Positions 11,863 to 25,800 are shown, counted from the stretch's first letter. The stretch is 64,000 nucleotides of DNA from Todiramphus chloris collaris (GCA_025345505.1 JANVCC010000018.1:60602232-60666231); one strand, 5' to 3'. Translations and numbers: made by a program. The notes: generated from the sequence alone by a model not told the origin.

Positions 11863-14800
11863 ATCATCGTAGTTTGAACTTTGGCTTTTGAAACTAGACA
11901 ATAAACTATGGATAAAAAATACCGCAGATGAGAGAAAAAAGTAGACAACAGATAATTGCAACAACAGCATACAATTTTCTGCTGTCACATAGCAATATAC
12001 ACACATGCATACCATATTTAAAAAAAAAAAAAAAGTCATTGCTGACCAAAAGGGAGAGAAGGATGCAACCTATTAATTGTGAATATTTTTAGCACAGTTA
12101 CATAAAATAACTGAGTTTGCATGCAGTGACTGTCAGATTTGCTGGAGTCAGTGATGTCCTTCTACTCTTCATCAGCCCAGGAAATCCTCCAGTTCAGGAG
12201 ACTTGGAAGCTGTAAAATGCCACCTGTTAGAGACTTTAAGAGTACTTTCACATTAGGTGCAAAATCTGTGTCAAAATGAGGCTAAAACCAATAATAATCA
12301 CCTCAATTCAGCTTCAACAGTTTTGCTCAAAACCAGCTGATTTCATATTTTATCCTAATAGTTTCAGCATCCATTGTAAGAGCAGGGTTTTATGACACAA
12401 GAGACCGGCTAGCAACATTACATTTACAGCAAGCAACATAAAATGGGTTTCTGAGGAAAGCTTGCTCTTGCAAAATGAGATATGCCAAGTTTATAAGACG
12501 CATGCAATTTGATCATGAACACTTCACACTTACATTGAAAGAAATGGTAAGCAAATTTTGAACTATGACTTTGTTAACAAGGAGAATAAAGTTTGCACCA
12601 AAACTTCACAGAGCAGTCCCTAAGTTAGGGGGTTGCTTCCATTTTTTGTTTTTATATCACATTCTGTGATTTATTATTTGTCAGGTTTTTAGACGTTTCC
12701 TACAACAGAGGCACACCCTCCCATAGCTATGAGCATTAAACACCTGTCCAAGTGTCAATGTCAGACTAAGGAACTATACTAAAGCAAATGCTTTTGTAGC
12801 TAAGAGGTTTTTGACAATTAAACATTACTTGGCAATTCTGCAGGAAGAGCTGACGTAAGACAGGACTTGATGGATTCCCATGTGTGCAGGTTGCTTCTGT
12901 ATCTTAGCACATACAGTTGGGGCTCCGCTAGGTGACAAAAGAGAGAGGGTCAGGATGAAAGCTGAGGGATTCAAGGATGGAGTAAACACTTCTGAAGTCT
13001 AGTCCTTGTACCAGAATACAATTTATTTGTTTGTTGCATTTCCATTGTTTCTGCTCTGTCATGTTCATCTGTCTTTGCCTCAGAAATACCCATAGTAGAG
13101 TATATAGTTTAGTGAGACAGTTTTCCTAAGTTAACTGTGAAGAGATGATATATGTGACTTTTCTTTCATCATGCACTGGGTCTAAAAAAGGACCTGTCTA
13201 TTACCTTGTCTCCTCACAATTCCATCCCCTGGGCTTAGAGACATCTGAAGTACCCAGTGTTTCTTCCTGCTGCTTCCTACATCTCTAGCACTTAAATTCT
13301 CTAGATATGTAAAAATCAAAGCAAGCCCAAGATTTCCTAGGTCTAAACAACCGTTAGCTCCCTAAAATGGGCAGAAACCCAGCAGGTAGGTGTTATCAAA
13401 GTGACCCCACTTCCCCTTAGACATATTCCCTACCAGCATCTGAGGTTCCCAATCCAGCCGAGCAGCACTCAGACTTAGGGTCTTTCCTCAGTCAGAAAAT
13501 ACCTAAGATTGCATGCCCTCAGTAAATGTTCTAAACAGACATAAAAGGGCAGCTCTTCCTGAAGTAATTCCACTTTGCATAGACCAATTAAATATTTATT
13601 GGACAAGAAGCAGAGAGAGACTAAAACAACAGCTTAGGAGCTGGGACAGTCTCTAAGACCAGGAGATTGGTAAAATGTGAGCTTATGGTAGACAGAGGAA
13701 AGAAATGGAGCCCAGCCTCTGCTGCCACCTGCACACATCCCCTGTCACTCATGCTCTGATAACTGATAACAAATGCAGCAATGCTGTCTGCTCTGCCTAG
13801 CTCCTCTCCTGCATATTTAAGTGAGGGTTGCTATAGGCCCCAGCACCAGAAAACATTCAGCAGGTTAACTCTGGTTGGAGCTGAAGACTCTTCAGTGGCT
13901 CAGAATAAAGCATGTTTTCCTTTCCCTGGGCAGGGAGCCTTGGCCAGTCCACACCAGGCATCTGTGCCCACTGCTATGCCTTGAGCTGTTGCTGAGCATG
14001 TTCTCTTGCACATCTCCTGACAGCTGAGTGTAAAAACAGGCTGTGCTGCCAGTACTGTAAAAGTTCTCAGTGCAAAGCAGTGCAAGACATCCTTGAAAGA
14101 AACACTGGGGACTTCAGATGTCTCTAAGAGTGAGATACATCTCCAGCTTTGGCCTTTCCTGACATGAAGGATGATTTCCAATAAAGAAAAAGAATGAAGG
14201 AAAATGAGGGAAACTGAAAGGAGAAGATTCTTTCTTTCACAGAGTGAAAGAGAATCTTGGACTGAGAAGGGGAAATGAGAGACCTTTGGAAGAGGGAAAT
14301 ATAGGCCAAGCGTGTAAAGCCTGGTGTTACACTGCATTCATTGCCCTAGTTTGCTAAGACACAGGTAGGATATGACGGGATATAAAAAATACGGCAAGTT
14401 TTCCTCAAAGGATTCACCTGTATCTGGCTTCAGGCATGTCTCTAACATTTGGTCAGCACTTACAAGTGTGCAGAGTTTACAGGGCACACAGAACTCAAAT
14501 GCCCAAGGTCCTATTCCATTCAAATCATTATCAGCTCTTTTTCTGGCCCTTTCCTTCCTGGTAGACACAAAGATACCAAAATTCCAGTATCTAATGTCCG
14601 TGAACCACAACAAAGTTTAGATCTAATGTATAATCAGCTTCTAACTTCAATGTGGCTCAATCCTTGAATTACACGCACACGGATGGAGTCCGGATGTTGA
14701 CCAAAATCAGGCTTCAGCAAGTCGGAAACACTTGAAATTCAAGAAGAAAGTTGGAAATTACAAAAACAGCTCAGGACTCTCTGGTGTTGTGGGACAGATC

Positions 14801-16039
14801 TCCAGTAGCACAATTTCACATAGAAACTGGGTGGGTGGGTAGAACGATTGAGTTCAAATGCAAGGGTGGATGACGAGAGGTGAATAGGGAGCTGAGGGTG
14901 GAATGTTAGCAGCACCACCCTTGATTTCCTTTTAACCTACTGTAGTCAGGCACGTATTCACCAAGCAGAGTAGCACGTAACAACCGACACCTCCATCAGA
15001 GTAAAACAGAAGAGAAAAATTTAATACATTTTCAGAGCAGCATTTTCTAGACACCTTCTCTTTGCTCATATTTTTAACTTTCTAAGACAGCTTAAGGCGC
15101 TGAGTGCAAGTGCAATGACAAATTGAGAATTAGCAGAAGTGCTAAGTATGCTACAAATGCCACAGTTTACATCCTCATTTTTAATAGCAGAGTAACAGGG
15201 TTTTTTTTAATGACAGTGGTCAGTCTAGTTCTCCAAGCATAGTCTGGTTCAAATAGGCAGCTTAGAAATATGGCAGGGCTGTTCAGAGATGCTCAGCACC
15301 CAGCAGCATTATGTCCAGATGAGCTCTTCAGAAAAGAACTTTGTCAATACTGACAGGTCCCAAAAATCAAAAGAAGGGACTTGGTGTACCACCCAAAAAA
15401 GTTCCAGCACTTCATAGCAGGGGAATACCTGCCAAATTGTGTCTTTGATAAACTTCCCCCCACGTCATTTGTCACATGATACTCATGATCCATCCCGAAT
15501 GCCACTAACCTATTACTAATATATTGGGTAAAATGTACAAAGCATAAGAGGGGTATCAGTGTTGCAAATTGCAGATGAAAGTCTTACAACATGGAAACAC
15601 TACTGCAAGATATGTTTGGTTGGTGGGGAATGCTGCTGCCTGTGGTAGTGGTCACCCACATCTCAGAATAAACCTTTGCCCCTTGAATGCTGTAAGGAAA
15701 ATACCAGTTGGGTGCAAACACGCCTGAGCTAAAGGAGGGGAATTACACAGCAGTGACTACATTGCAGAGACATAACCACCAGTGGGTTTTAACATATGAA
15801 ATCACACTTTACTCATCAGAAAAGAGAACAGAAAACTCCCTATTAGAGCAAACTACTTAAGTCAACTGTTAAAACCAGTTTCAAACAAAACAAAGCAAAC
15901 CAGAAATGTCAGCACTACTGTAGAGAAGTACACAAGAGAGATTTTGAGAGAAGGATCCTTTTAACACTGCCTTTCACAACTTCCTTATAGTTAAGTGGAC
16001 TAGGTACAGGTTAGAAAAGTGCAGAGTGAACTGAACTGA
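11863..16039. other. Non-coding stretch, no gene seen
   Basis: About 4.2 kb without recognisable exons. A poly(A)/poly(T) run lies at about 12018-12034 and a hairpin at 14225-14257. Overlapping open frames on both strands at 13781-14667 (up to 145 codons) are unrecognised and cover each other, which argues against coding. Confidence 0.5.
14225..14257. repeat. Imperfect hairpin
   Basis: AGATTCTTTCTTTCAC (14225-14240) pairs with GTGAAAGAGAATCT (14244-14257) with a 2-nt bulge and a 3-nt loop. It lies in a purine/pyrimidine-biased patch. No function can be assigned. Confidence 0.7.
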
Positions 16040-17014
16040 AAATTGGATAAATAGACAGGTGCAGAGGGTGGTGATCAGCAGCACAAAGTCCAGTTAGAGG
16101 CATGGCACTAGTGGTATGCTCCAGGGTCAGTACTCTTTAACATCTTCACTGGTGACCTGGTTGTTCAAAGATGATACAAAAATTGGGGGCGTGGCTGATA
16201 TGCCAGAGGGTTGGGCAGAAGGACCTCAACAGGCTAAAGAAATGGACCCACAGGAAACGTTTGAAGTGAAAGGCAAAATCTTGCACCTGGGGAGGAGTAA
16301 CTCTGGGCACTGCTACCTGATGGGGGTCACCCAACTAGAAAGCAGCTCCTCAGAGAAGGATCTGGGGATCTCAGTGGACACGAAGTTGAACATGAGGCAG
16401 TAATATGCCCTTGTGACAAAGAAGGCCAATAGTACTCTGGGCTGCATTAGGAGTAGGGTTGCAAGCAGGTCAAGGGAGGGGATCCTTCCCCTCTAGTCTG
16501 CACTGGTGAGGCCACACCCGGGGTTCTGGGTCCAGTTCTGGGCTCCTCAGTACAAGAAATGTATGGACTTACTGAAGCAAATCCAGTAGAGGACCACAAA
16601 GAAAGTTAAGGGAATGGAACACCTTTCATTTGGAAAGGCAGAGAGAGCTGGGACTGCTCAACCTAGAGAAGAGTAGGCTCAGGGGGATATTACGGATGTG
16701 TATAAATACCTGAAAGAGGAGGTAAAGAGGATAGAGCCAGGCTTTTTTTCAGTGGTACCCAGAGACTGGACAAGAGGCAATGAGCACAAACTGAAGTGCA
16801 TGAGATTCCTTCAGAGTACAAGAACACACTTTACTGTGACAGTGGTTGGACACAGGAACAGGTTAGCCAGATATGTTGTGGTGTCTCTATCCTTGGAGAC
16901 ATTCACAACCCATTTGGTCTTGGTCCTGGGCAACCTGATATGACTGACTCTGGTTTGGGCGGGGGGATTGGCCTAAATATCAACAGATTCCTTCCCACCT
17001 CAGAAATTCTGTGA
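16040..17014 (+). mobile_element. CR1 LINE, longest copy in the window, decayed reverse transcriptase
   Basis: This covers the C-terminal half of CR1 ORF2, which encodes the reverse transcriptase that copies LINE RNA into DNA at a nicked target, plus the 3' UTR. In the frame of 16116-16403 the catalytic FxDD box is visible as F-K-D-D (16164-16175) followed by TKIGG. The usual second residue is Ala in this family, so the Lys is unusual. Then come ILHLGRSN and SSSEKDLGISVDTKLNMRQ. A stop at 16401 ends this frame. Thumb-region sequence resumes in the same frame at 16698-16943 (YKYLKEEVKR, then FFSVVPRDWTRGNEHKL). The 3' end, TTCCTTCCCACCTCAG, lies near 17000. Everything upstream of the palm domain is missing, as expected for 5' truncation. 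The copy is inactive. Confidence 0.94.
16116..16943 (+). pseudogene. CR1 ORF2 reverse-transcriptase remnant
   Basis: This is the coding part of the CR1 copy at 16040-17014. The FxDD motif and the conserved motifs downstream of it are recognisable. Breaks include an in-frame stop at 16401-16403 and further disruptions before 16698. The endonuclease domain and the reverse-transcriptase fingers are absent because of 5' truncation. No functional protein is expected. Confidence 0.9.
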
Positions 17015-20000
17015 CTGTGTTTCCAGAAGAGAAGAGACTGGAGCAATCAAACTTTAAGTGGCTTCAAGATCAGTGGTAAACAGTTCCAAAAATCAAATAA
17101 CAATGACTAATCACTTTGATTGCTATGTTGACAGTCAACAAAAACAAATTACTTGGCCAGGGAAGGTTTTGCTTTTGTTTCAATGCCTGCTCTGATTAGA
17201 GCTTTCCTTCACTGTAGGATGGGTACGCAGCATAACCTCAGAGATATCAATCACAAGTACACTGCTTCCAAGATATGTTCATCCTGGGAAAACTGAACTT
17301 TTCCCTCCATTTCTGTGCATTCCCTGGTTTTCAGAAATACTAGATTAAACTTCTTGACCTCAAGCAAGTATGAAGACTCAACCAAAACAGGTCTTTGACA
17401 CCTATGTAGAAGCTGGCGTTGGGGATGTTGGGCCTGTGGATGGTTATAGCCTATGATTTTGAAAACAGTAAGGAAAAAGTATCTTTCAAAGTGAAACTCC
17501 CTAGAAGAAAAGAGTTTAAATAACCACTGCCATCAGTACTGGTGCTGTATTGCTAGAGGGAATTATATTGTTGTAAACCAACAATGTGTCATGTCAGTCA
17601 TGATATATGTCAATCATTTGATGTATCATGTCAGTGCCGGTATCCCAGACAGGAAAAGAGAAATCATATTCCCTACCATCAAGACTGTTCCTTGATTGTT
17701 TATTTGAGTTTTTCCTTCAGAGAAGGAAAAGAACACATTTGCCCTTGTCCTGAAGACCAGTCTGTGTGTAGGCTGTGTGGGCTCCTGCCTTCTGGGCAGA
17801 TCCTGTTCAAGAGGCTCTGCCAAAAGAGACAAAATTTCTTCCTTCCAGTTAGAATGTTTTCAACTTTCTTGTTGTAAAGAAAGCATGTTAACTTAATATT
17901 AATTTTCTGTGTTTAAACAACTCCTGTAGAAATCTAACAAAGAAAGCCTTCCTTCCTCCTATGCTGATCCTGCAGCCACGAAAGAAAGATCTGACAGGCT
18001 GCTGAGTGTGTTCGTAAAGCAGAGAACCACATTGCTTCAGAGGTTTTCACATTTCCTCTCTGAACCTTAATAAAGCAACTCAGCTGTGGAAGTTGCACAA
18101 TGTAGAAAGCACAGCATACCCTGCTGTGAAAGAAATGAGTCTGACAGTCAAGTTGGAAATTACAATGCCATGTTGAATGAAACTGAAGTTGTTATGCAAC
18201 ACCTATTAGGCCAGGTGACTTGAGGGCATGAAAAGATTTACCTCACCTTGACTTTGTGAGGCAAAGGCTGACACAGCATGTTACTGTAACACAGAGCAGC
18301 TGCTAATTTCATTTGTACCTTAAACCAAATATTCATGTCTACACACAATACCAGAAAATACTAAACACAGGTTTTAATGTTGAGTGTATAAACATAATAC
18401 TCATTTGTTTTGGATTTTTTTTTTTTTTTAATAAGCCAGAAAGGCCATTGTGAAAGCAGTTTAAGTGTTACAAATGAAAACGGAAAATTAAAAACTGCAA
18501 GCATAGCAACCCATAGTAGGACCACCAGACAAAATTCCTCAAATGTCACAGAACTGTTATTTGGTAAAAAAATGCCAGCAGGAATTTTATTCCTGGGGAC
18601 TGTTTCTTTTTTAAACCATTTTTTTCTTCTTTTATACCACATAAATAATTCCACTACGAAACAAATGACCACATACACAAATGTTTTAAGTATACATTAT
18701 ATCACCATTTCTAGCTCAAAACAAAATCTCTCTGTAATGCAAGTATCTTGACCTATTCTTGTTCTTTCTTAACTACCACAACTGATGCAAAAACCCACAG
18801 AACTGAACAAAATAAACCCATATGAGATCTATCTGGTAGTCCAGCAAAAGCTTGAGGTGAAGGTCCTTAGCTACCTACATGTAATAATAGAAAGATCTCT
18901 ACCTGCATCTGAGAGTGACTGCATAAAGATTATTTCTTATCCACATTTGCTCTGACAGAATAATGACACTCTCACTTGTCTTCTGATTAATATCCCCAAA
19001 TCCTGACAAGACAATCAAGAGCCCAACAAAATATTGTTTACATTCTCCTTACCCTTTGCCTTTCAAAGTATGATATTAATCTAATAAAACACAATTTCAT
19101 ACACAAACACCAAACTACTGGTGACTGGGTCTCTTAGGCAACTGCTTGAAAAGGCTGGCAGCCTCCCAATTTTTTTTAGCCTCTTCATTTTTATAAAAGA
19201 ACACAAGTTTATTATTTGATTTATGCAAATTTTATCCTCCCTGTTTAAAAAGTCCCATAAAGCATAATAAATAATAATAATAAAAAAACCCCAAGCATAC
19301 TAATATGTGAAAAATAAGCACATCACTTAAATAAAAAAGTGCATGCAATCCATTCTGCATGGAGTCTTTTTGGCACAAATACATCTTTTAAGACACATTA
19401 TGCTTTTGTAGCTATTTATAGACATGTATGTCCATCATTTGCATCCTATAGTTTGGGGTTTCTTTTCCAGATATAAACAGAGCTTCCTCCATGGCTTTGT
19501 TTATGTGTCTGCCTGTCAATGTAGCGCCAGCGACTGTCTCTCTACTTTGCTGCTGCTGCTGCTCCCTCATCCTGTTTATAGGTCAGCGATGACTGCCATT
19601 GCCTCCCTGCTGCTGAGCAGAACTTCCCATACCACTTCAGGATGTTTTAGCCACATTAACCTGTGCCGCCTGTCTGGAGCCAAACGCCTGCCCTCCACAC
19701 TAGCACTGCAGGCAGCATTCACCTCCATGGAACTCAGCTTTTGCTTCCTGGGAGGCCCAAACCTTTTCAGCTCTCCCTTGTATGAAAACACAGCTGGGTC
19801 CTATTCATTGTCCCATCCATTGCAAAGAGCATAAACAGACACACAGCTGAAGAGTTAAACAATTCTCCTGCCCTTGGTGTCCCAAGCATGTGAAAGCCTC
19901 CCAGAGAAGGAGGCTCTTCTTAACCATTTCTTAGTTGGATGCAGGTTATTTTTCTTATTTAGCAATGTCCAAGGTCATTAATATAATAAATCTTCAGGCA

Positions 20001-20271
20001 TTTACTTCAGTAGGATGCAGCAAGAAAAACAGGTCAGCAACATCATGTGATGTGAACATGCACAAGATACAACACGAGAGGAAGAAGCAAATCAGCTGTT
20101 GAGCACAGAGACAGTTCTGAAATTGAATCAATAAAGCAATGTGTTTATATCCCCACAGCACTGGGAGAGTTGTCTTCCGCTTGAAGCCAGACAGGTGAAG
20201 ATGGATAAATCCAGGACCTCTAATGAACATTAAAGCTTTGTGCCTTATGAAATCTATAGGAAGATTTCATA
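17015..20271. other. Non-coding stretch; A+T-rich block then G+C-richer block
   Basis: No gene is recognised. 18350-19400 is strongly A+T-rich, with poly(T) near 18415-18430 and a short (TAA)n near 19267-19285. 19500-19830 is G+C-richer with five CTG units near 19550. Open frames on both strands there (136 codons on +, 71 on -) are unrecognised. Confidence 0.5.
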
Positions 20272-20889
20272 GTGTACAGCACTTATACAGATCATCTTTT
20301 CCAGTTACAAACACAGAGTAGTACAGAATTATTAGTAAGCTCCGAATATTTTTGTCAGAGGTTGTTGGAAGACGTTAATGTCTGTCTCCATGGTCCACAA
20401 CCTCCTCCATATTACTGGATTGTAATTCAGGGTCCACAAGCATATGGCCAACAGGACTATGTAATTATCTCCTTTAAAAATAAGCTCACACAATCTGGTT
20501 TACAACACACATCAGTAACGGTGTGCACAACTGTTTCTGTGCTGCCTTCCTGGGTTTTGTTATTCATAAAGATAACCAAAGAATATACAGTGTTTAACCT
20601 CCTCTTTAGGCTGGGAGACAGGGAGCAACAAATAAAAATAACAACAAATGAGGCTGACCTGACCTCTGCCAGAAACTACTGCAGGTTTACAACCTCTGCA
20701 GAGGTTTCCAAAAACCTAAATGGCAGTTACAAACCTAGTTTTCACAGTTTTTGCATTTATAGTGAGGTCCTTAACTACCACATGTGCCTTTTAAAAATTT
20801 CCTTCCTGGTCTTTAGAATAATTTTTAAAAATGTATTGCATGACAAAAATCAACATCTCAAGTTAAAACTATTCGTTATGGACAATTGA
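20272..20889 (+). other. 205-codon open reading frame of unknown status
   Basis: This is the longest ATG-to-stop frame in the window. The predicted product begins MYSTYTDHLF, contains PQPPPYYWIVIQGPQAYG, and ends KLFVMDN. It has no obvious low-complexity bias, signal peptide, zinc finger or transposon domain. A hydrophobic stretch (LPSWVLLFIKI) lies around residues 92-102 and another (LLKISFLVFRIIF) near 173-185. No Kozak context, promoter, CpG island or splice sites stand out, and no neighbouring exon was found. It could be a chance open frame, a remnant of an old coding sequence, or an unannotated single-exon gene. I cannot assign a function and lean towards chance. Confidence 0.15.
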
Positions 20890-22662
20890 GCAAAATTAAT
20901 ATATCATCAAAGCACTGTTGGCATCTACATTGAAATTAAGCACACAGCACAAATGTATGTTCTTAGAAAAAAAAGGCTGATCTAATCATTATCTTTCTTT
21001 AGATTCCAATGTAAGCTTTTAAAAACCTTTTACTGCAGTAAAAATTTGATGATTCTGACATCCAGGCAACTTCTTTTGCACTCAACAGCTACTGATCTAT
21101 GTGACAAGCTCACAACATCACATGACCCAGTGCGACCAAGCTTTGCAACTGCTGTTTTGAATCTCATGATGCTGTGCTTTTTCTGTGGTAACACCAGCTC
21201 TTGGAGTCATATGAACAAGTATTAATGTGTTTAGGTTTCTTGTGTTATAAAGAAGTGTGCTTTCATCCTATATTTTGGGAAGATGAAGAGTAAGTTGAAA
21301 AATCTGAAAACATTAGAAAATACACAACAAGATACTAACATTTAATTTTTTTTTCCAATTATGTTTAGATTTTGCTTCTTGTACTCCATAGCTCTGTTAC
21401 AGTGCAAGAGGTAATACCTATGTTTATCGTTTTCCCACTTTACAACACAAAAAATATTTCAATGTACAAGAAACCTGCCTCACTTCAGTAGTGATGAAGG
21501 AGTGAGGCCCATTTTGATTTAGTTCAATATCTTCTTGGAAGAGTAGTGCAAGAGCTCCTTTGTGGTGCTTCTCATTGCCATGTGTAATCATGACACATGT
21601 GTGGTAGATTCATTTGTTTTGTTCTCTCTTATCATTCCCCTCCTCATTTAGATAGATCTGTATTCATTTCACAAGCAGCTTCTCTCTGAATCTTTTGTTC
21701 AACTGTTTATTTGCTTATACACCACTTTCTTTTCAAAGGCTTTCAATACATAGAAAAAGATTTGATGATCCAAAGAGGTACATGTACTTGATATGTTCCA
21801 AGATTCTCATTTGTACATTAGATTCCTATCTTCCTAAAAAATAAGGAAAGCAAACCAAAAAAGACTGGTATACCTGAGCATGTCCCTTTAATTGTCAAGG
21901 GACTGTTGAGTAATGCAAAAATATGCTAAACTTGCCTAACATCTCTCATGAAAAAAAAAAACCCAAAACACAGTGACAAACTATGGAAAGGCAAAATGAC
22001 ATTTAACTAATTTTCCTCTACTTGTCTGACAGCTTTTGGTGGTGTTCAATGATGTAGCCTGCTAGTGTGAATTACTGATTACCTGAATTACTATTCTGTT
22101 TATGACAGTCCTCTGTGTCAATCCCACAGGTATTCAGATTTTTCCCCATCTGAATGGGTTATTAGACCCAATGTTCCCTTCACATCTAGTCCTAAGAGAA
22201 ACCAGAGGTGAAGCCTGCGAAGTAAAATGGCAACCTCCTTTTTGAAGATCTGAGAATAAGGGATCAATGAAGCAAAGAACTAGGGAAAGAGTAAGACCCA
22301 GGCCTAAAGCTCCCACACAGAAATGATGACCTGTCAGCAAACTATTTTTCAGTGATCTTTTAGAACCATTTTTGCACGTCCATTATTTTTTATCTTTTTC
22401 CCGTGAAGACTCTGTATGACTTAGGACCAAAAGATCTAGGAAACCAAAGCAAGTTCAAAATATATCTAGTTAGCTCAGAGTGTGAAAAAACACGGACCAT
22501 CCCAGTGACAGAGGGGAAAACTGGAGTCCAGATAAGTAAGTGCTACATACCCAAGAGGTAAAATTGATTGAAATAAGAATAGTAAAAGAAAATGAGCTTG
22601 ATGTGCATCAAAGAAGTAAACTGTAGGATTGAAGGGAGTCACTGGTCATATATCCTGAGAGA
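20890..22662. other. Non-coding stretch, no gene seen
   Basis: A+T-rich sequence with scattered poly(A) runs, for example near 21951-21960. No exon, RNA or repeat family is recognisable. Confidence 0.5.
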
Positions 22663-22824
22663 AAAGAGAAGAAGAGAAGAAAGGGAGAGGAGAGGGAGAG
22701 GGAGAGGGAGAGGGAGAGGGAGAAGAGAAGAGAAGAGAAGAGAAGAGAAGAGAAGAGAAGAGAAGANNNNNNNNNNGAAGAGAAGAGAAGAGAAGAGAAG
22801 AGAAGAGAAGAGAAGAGAAGAGAA
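22663..22824. repeat. (GGGAGA)n/(GAAGA)n purine microsatellite with an assembly gap
   Basis: The + strand is pure purine. It moves from GGGAGA hexamers (about 22685-22721) into AGAAG pentamers that run up to and beyond 10 N. The frame through it encodes repeated REEK and is not a gene. Confidence 0.96.
22767..22776. other. Assembly gap (10 N)
   Basis: Ten N lie inside the AGAAG array, the same size as the gap at 11089-11098. It is probably a placeholder for unresolved repeat length. Confidence 0.95.
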
Positions 22825-25800
22825 TCACTGTAAAATATTAATAATTGTGTTTGAAGAAGTTTTCATGTTAGAAAATCCAGGATGGTAACCAGTGATTTAA
22901 CCAGTTGGTTGGCTTAGAATTAATTCTCTCAGAGTTACTATAGTCTACAAATTGAGGGTTTTTACTATCATTGGACTATATCACCAGAAATAAAAATTGA
23001 AAGCTCTTGTGGTAGAAAGGTATAACTGAGAAGCTGTTATTGGATAATAAAAAAAAAACCAGTCTTTTCTCAACATTTTTTTCAGGTGAGCATAAAGATG
23101 GATGGCTATAATTACTTCCATCAAAGAGATCTTGATATTTAATCTTACAAGATGTGAGGGAATTACATTAAGTGTTATGTGCTACAAAGTTTCAATTACC
23201 TAATTACACAGCTACTGTATTCAGAAATGAGTAAGTAGATTTTTCAGCTTGCAACACTATTCAATAAATCTTAGGAAATTATATAAGAAGGGAGGAGCTC
23301 AAGATTAATATTTCAAGTACTGATAAAGTTTTCGATACTGAGGAGCTTTATTTTTTGACAATTAACACTTTTCACAGATCTCAACCGCATTAAAAACCTG
23401 TCTCAAATTGAGAGAAAATGATCTACTTTACACAACACTCACTTGACACTTTGGAGAGCCATAGTGAATTCATTATTCTGCCACTGGGTACCATTTTACC
23501 CACTTATTGATTAATTTATGCAGGGTAAATCAAGAAAGACTGAAGCTTTTAGAGATAGAGTTATCTACTTCTAACTATCTTGAACTGTCTCTAGAGATAT
23601 GAGTCTGCTCAGTCCTGCATTATTTGATTCCCTTTTGAAGGGTTAGTTCCTTTTTTGTGCGCAACAGATTACAAACCCACATCTCTTGGCACCAAAAAGA
23701 AAACCTTTCCAACTCTCTACAGAAGTTCTGCAACAATGACACAGAAAAAAAAAAAAACAACCCAAGATTCATTGAGGCAGAAACAACAAAGGAAGAACCT
23801 GGAAATGGTATTTTTCCAGACTCATCTGGGAAGAAGGAAATTTAGATTTCAGTCCTTGCGCCTATGACTAGTTTTTGCGTTTTCCATTAGAAAGTTATTA
23901 GATAGACAAACAAAAATTGGACCACTCACTGAATAAAGGACCCTCATTCCTTTGAGGTCACAGATATAGAATCCCAAGTAAGTTTTTAACAAAATAGAGG
24001 AATTAGTCAATTAAGCATTGCTACACTGAGGAGACCAGCACCTGAATATCTTTACAATGGCCATTTGTTTCTGGACCATGCCGCTAAACATACCTAGATG
24101 CCTAAAGCTGCCAGAAGACAGTGTGTGTTACACGTTTAATAACTTTGGGGATCTTTGGTCTCCAGATGGCAGATCTCCATCTACGCAGTGCTGTAAGTAG
24201 CACTCAATAGAAAGACTGTAGAGTGCTCAGTTGTAAATCTGTGAATCTTTCACTACCAAAACTTATGAAACCCATTAAAATCACAGACTTGGTTTCCACT
24301 GGTACAGTTATGGCAAAACTGACTGAAGATCATACAATAGTCCACAGCATATATATGCAGCATATACTGACATGGTCACAGTGCTGTTAATAACTAAATT
24401 CACAACATGAAAGCTGTCTGTATGTCTGTTTGAAGTGCTATAGAGTGCATGCAAGACATACCTTACAACCCTACCCACCTAAGCCCCTGACTTAAACATG
24501 CTTCATGTTCATGCAAAACATATGTGGCTTCACTGAGTGGGAGCCCAACTCTTCATCCCTTTTTGTCAGTCCTTGAGAATGATAAGAAAAGTGCATCACA
24601 AGCTTTGGATACAAATGATGTTATCTGGCAGATTTTCTGCAAAGACAATAAAGATAAAACAGGACCTGACATTTTCAGTATAGAAAACCAAATGGAAAAC
24701 AAAACAAAAAAAGAAGTTCACAGAGAAGCCATAATTCTGCCATATGATATCACCTATGGTACATAGAACCACATCTTGAAAGACATAACAGGCATACATA
24801 TGTACATTTATTTTACTGTTTTAACATTTATCTTTAAAAAAACCTTACAAATTCCATTTTCTTAACACATAAGTAACTTCGAAACCATTTAACTTTGTCT
24901 AGGTAAGTAATTGCATAATGGGGGTTCTTGTTTGTTTCCATTTGTTTGAGTCAGTAGTATGGAATGTACCAGAATATCAGACGAAGAGGCATTCCTAACA
25001 TTTTTGAAAAACATGTTTTTATACTGCTGCTGTCAAGCTTTCAGATCACCATTTCATATCTGTTCACACAGACACTCCCCCAAACAATGCAGGAAAATCC
25101 CACTTGACTTATAGGTCTTATGTACATCCACAAGAGCACTGCAGGTAAATTCCATGTACAATAAATGATTTACATAAATCCATTGCCATGCTGAAAATTA
25201 ATTTTATTTTGTACAATTTGATGAATACTTCATTTTGATTAAATTTTCCTCTTTTGCTGGAGCATACATATCTATATCTGCTGGTGTATATGTGTGTACT
25301 GAATACATATAGACATGTATGAAAAACAAGTCATGCAAGTCTTGCATAGGTTAAATTTTATCCTCTCATGCTTAAATGGAAGCAGATGTAGAAATTTTCA
25401 GGCTCAGGTCCATGTTTAAGATTGCTAATCTGATTCTTCGGTTGGCCTTATAAGTATATGCACCAAGAAACACTCCTAAAGCGTGCAACCTTTGCTGCTT
25501 TTTTCCAAACACTCATGAGACAGCAGGGTATATGTACCATACAATAATCCCAGAGCCAAGTCCTAGGACTGACATGTTCCAGAAAAGGTACTGCTTAATA
25601 GATCTCAGTCTCCACTTGGTGTAGCTTTCTACAGAAATATAGTTTCTTTCATTTCTTTCCTGTCTTCTTGCATTGTCAGTAAGATTAATTACCATCAATT
25701 CCAGAAATCATTGCAGTTCTCACTACATGCATAAAAAGTAACTCATCAAATAGTAATCTCCACTAATATTTTGCTGTCACTTAATCTCCCTTAGAATTGT

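Noticed and set aside
15240-15262. GGTTCAAAT as a tRNA B-box
   Set aside because: No A-box, no cloverleaf pairing and no acceptor stem around it.
19500-19834. G+C-richer block as a CpG island or promoter
   Set aside because: CpG dinucleotides are too few and scattered; no initiator or TATA context.
22592-22888. 98-codon frame rich in REEK
   Set aside because: Produced by the AGAAG/GGGAGA repeat and interrupted by N.
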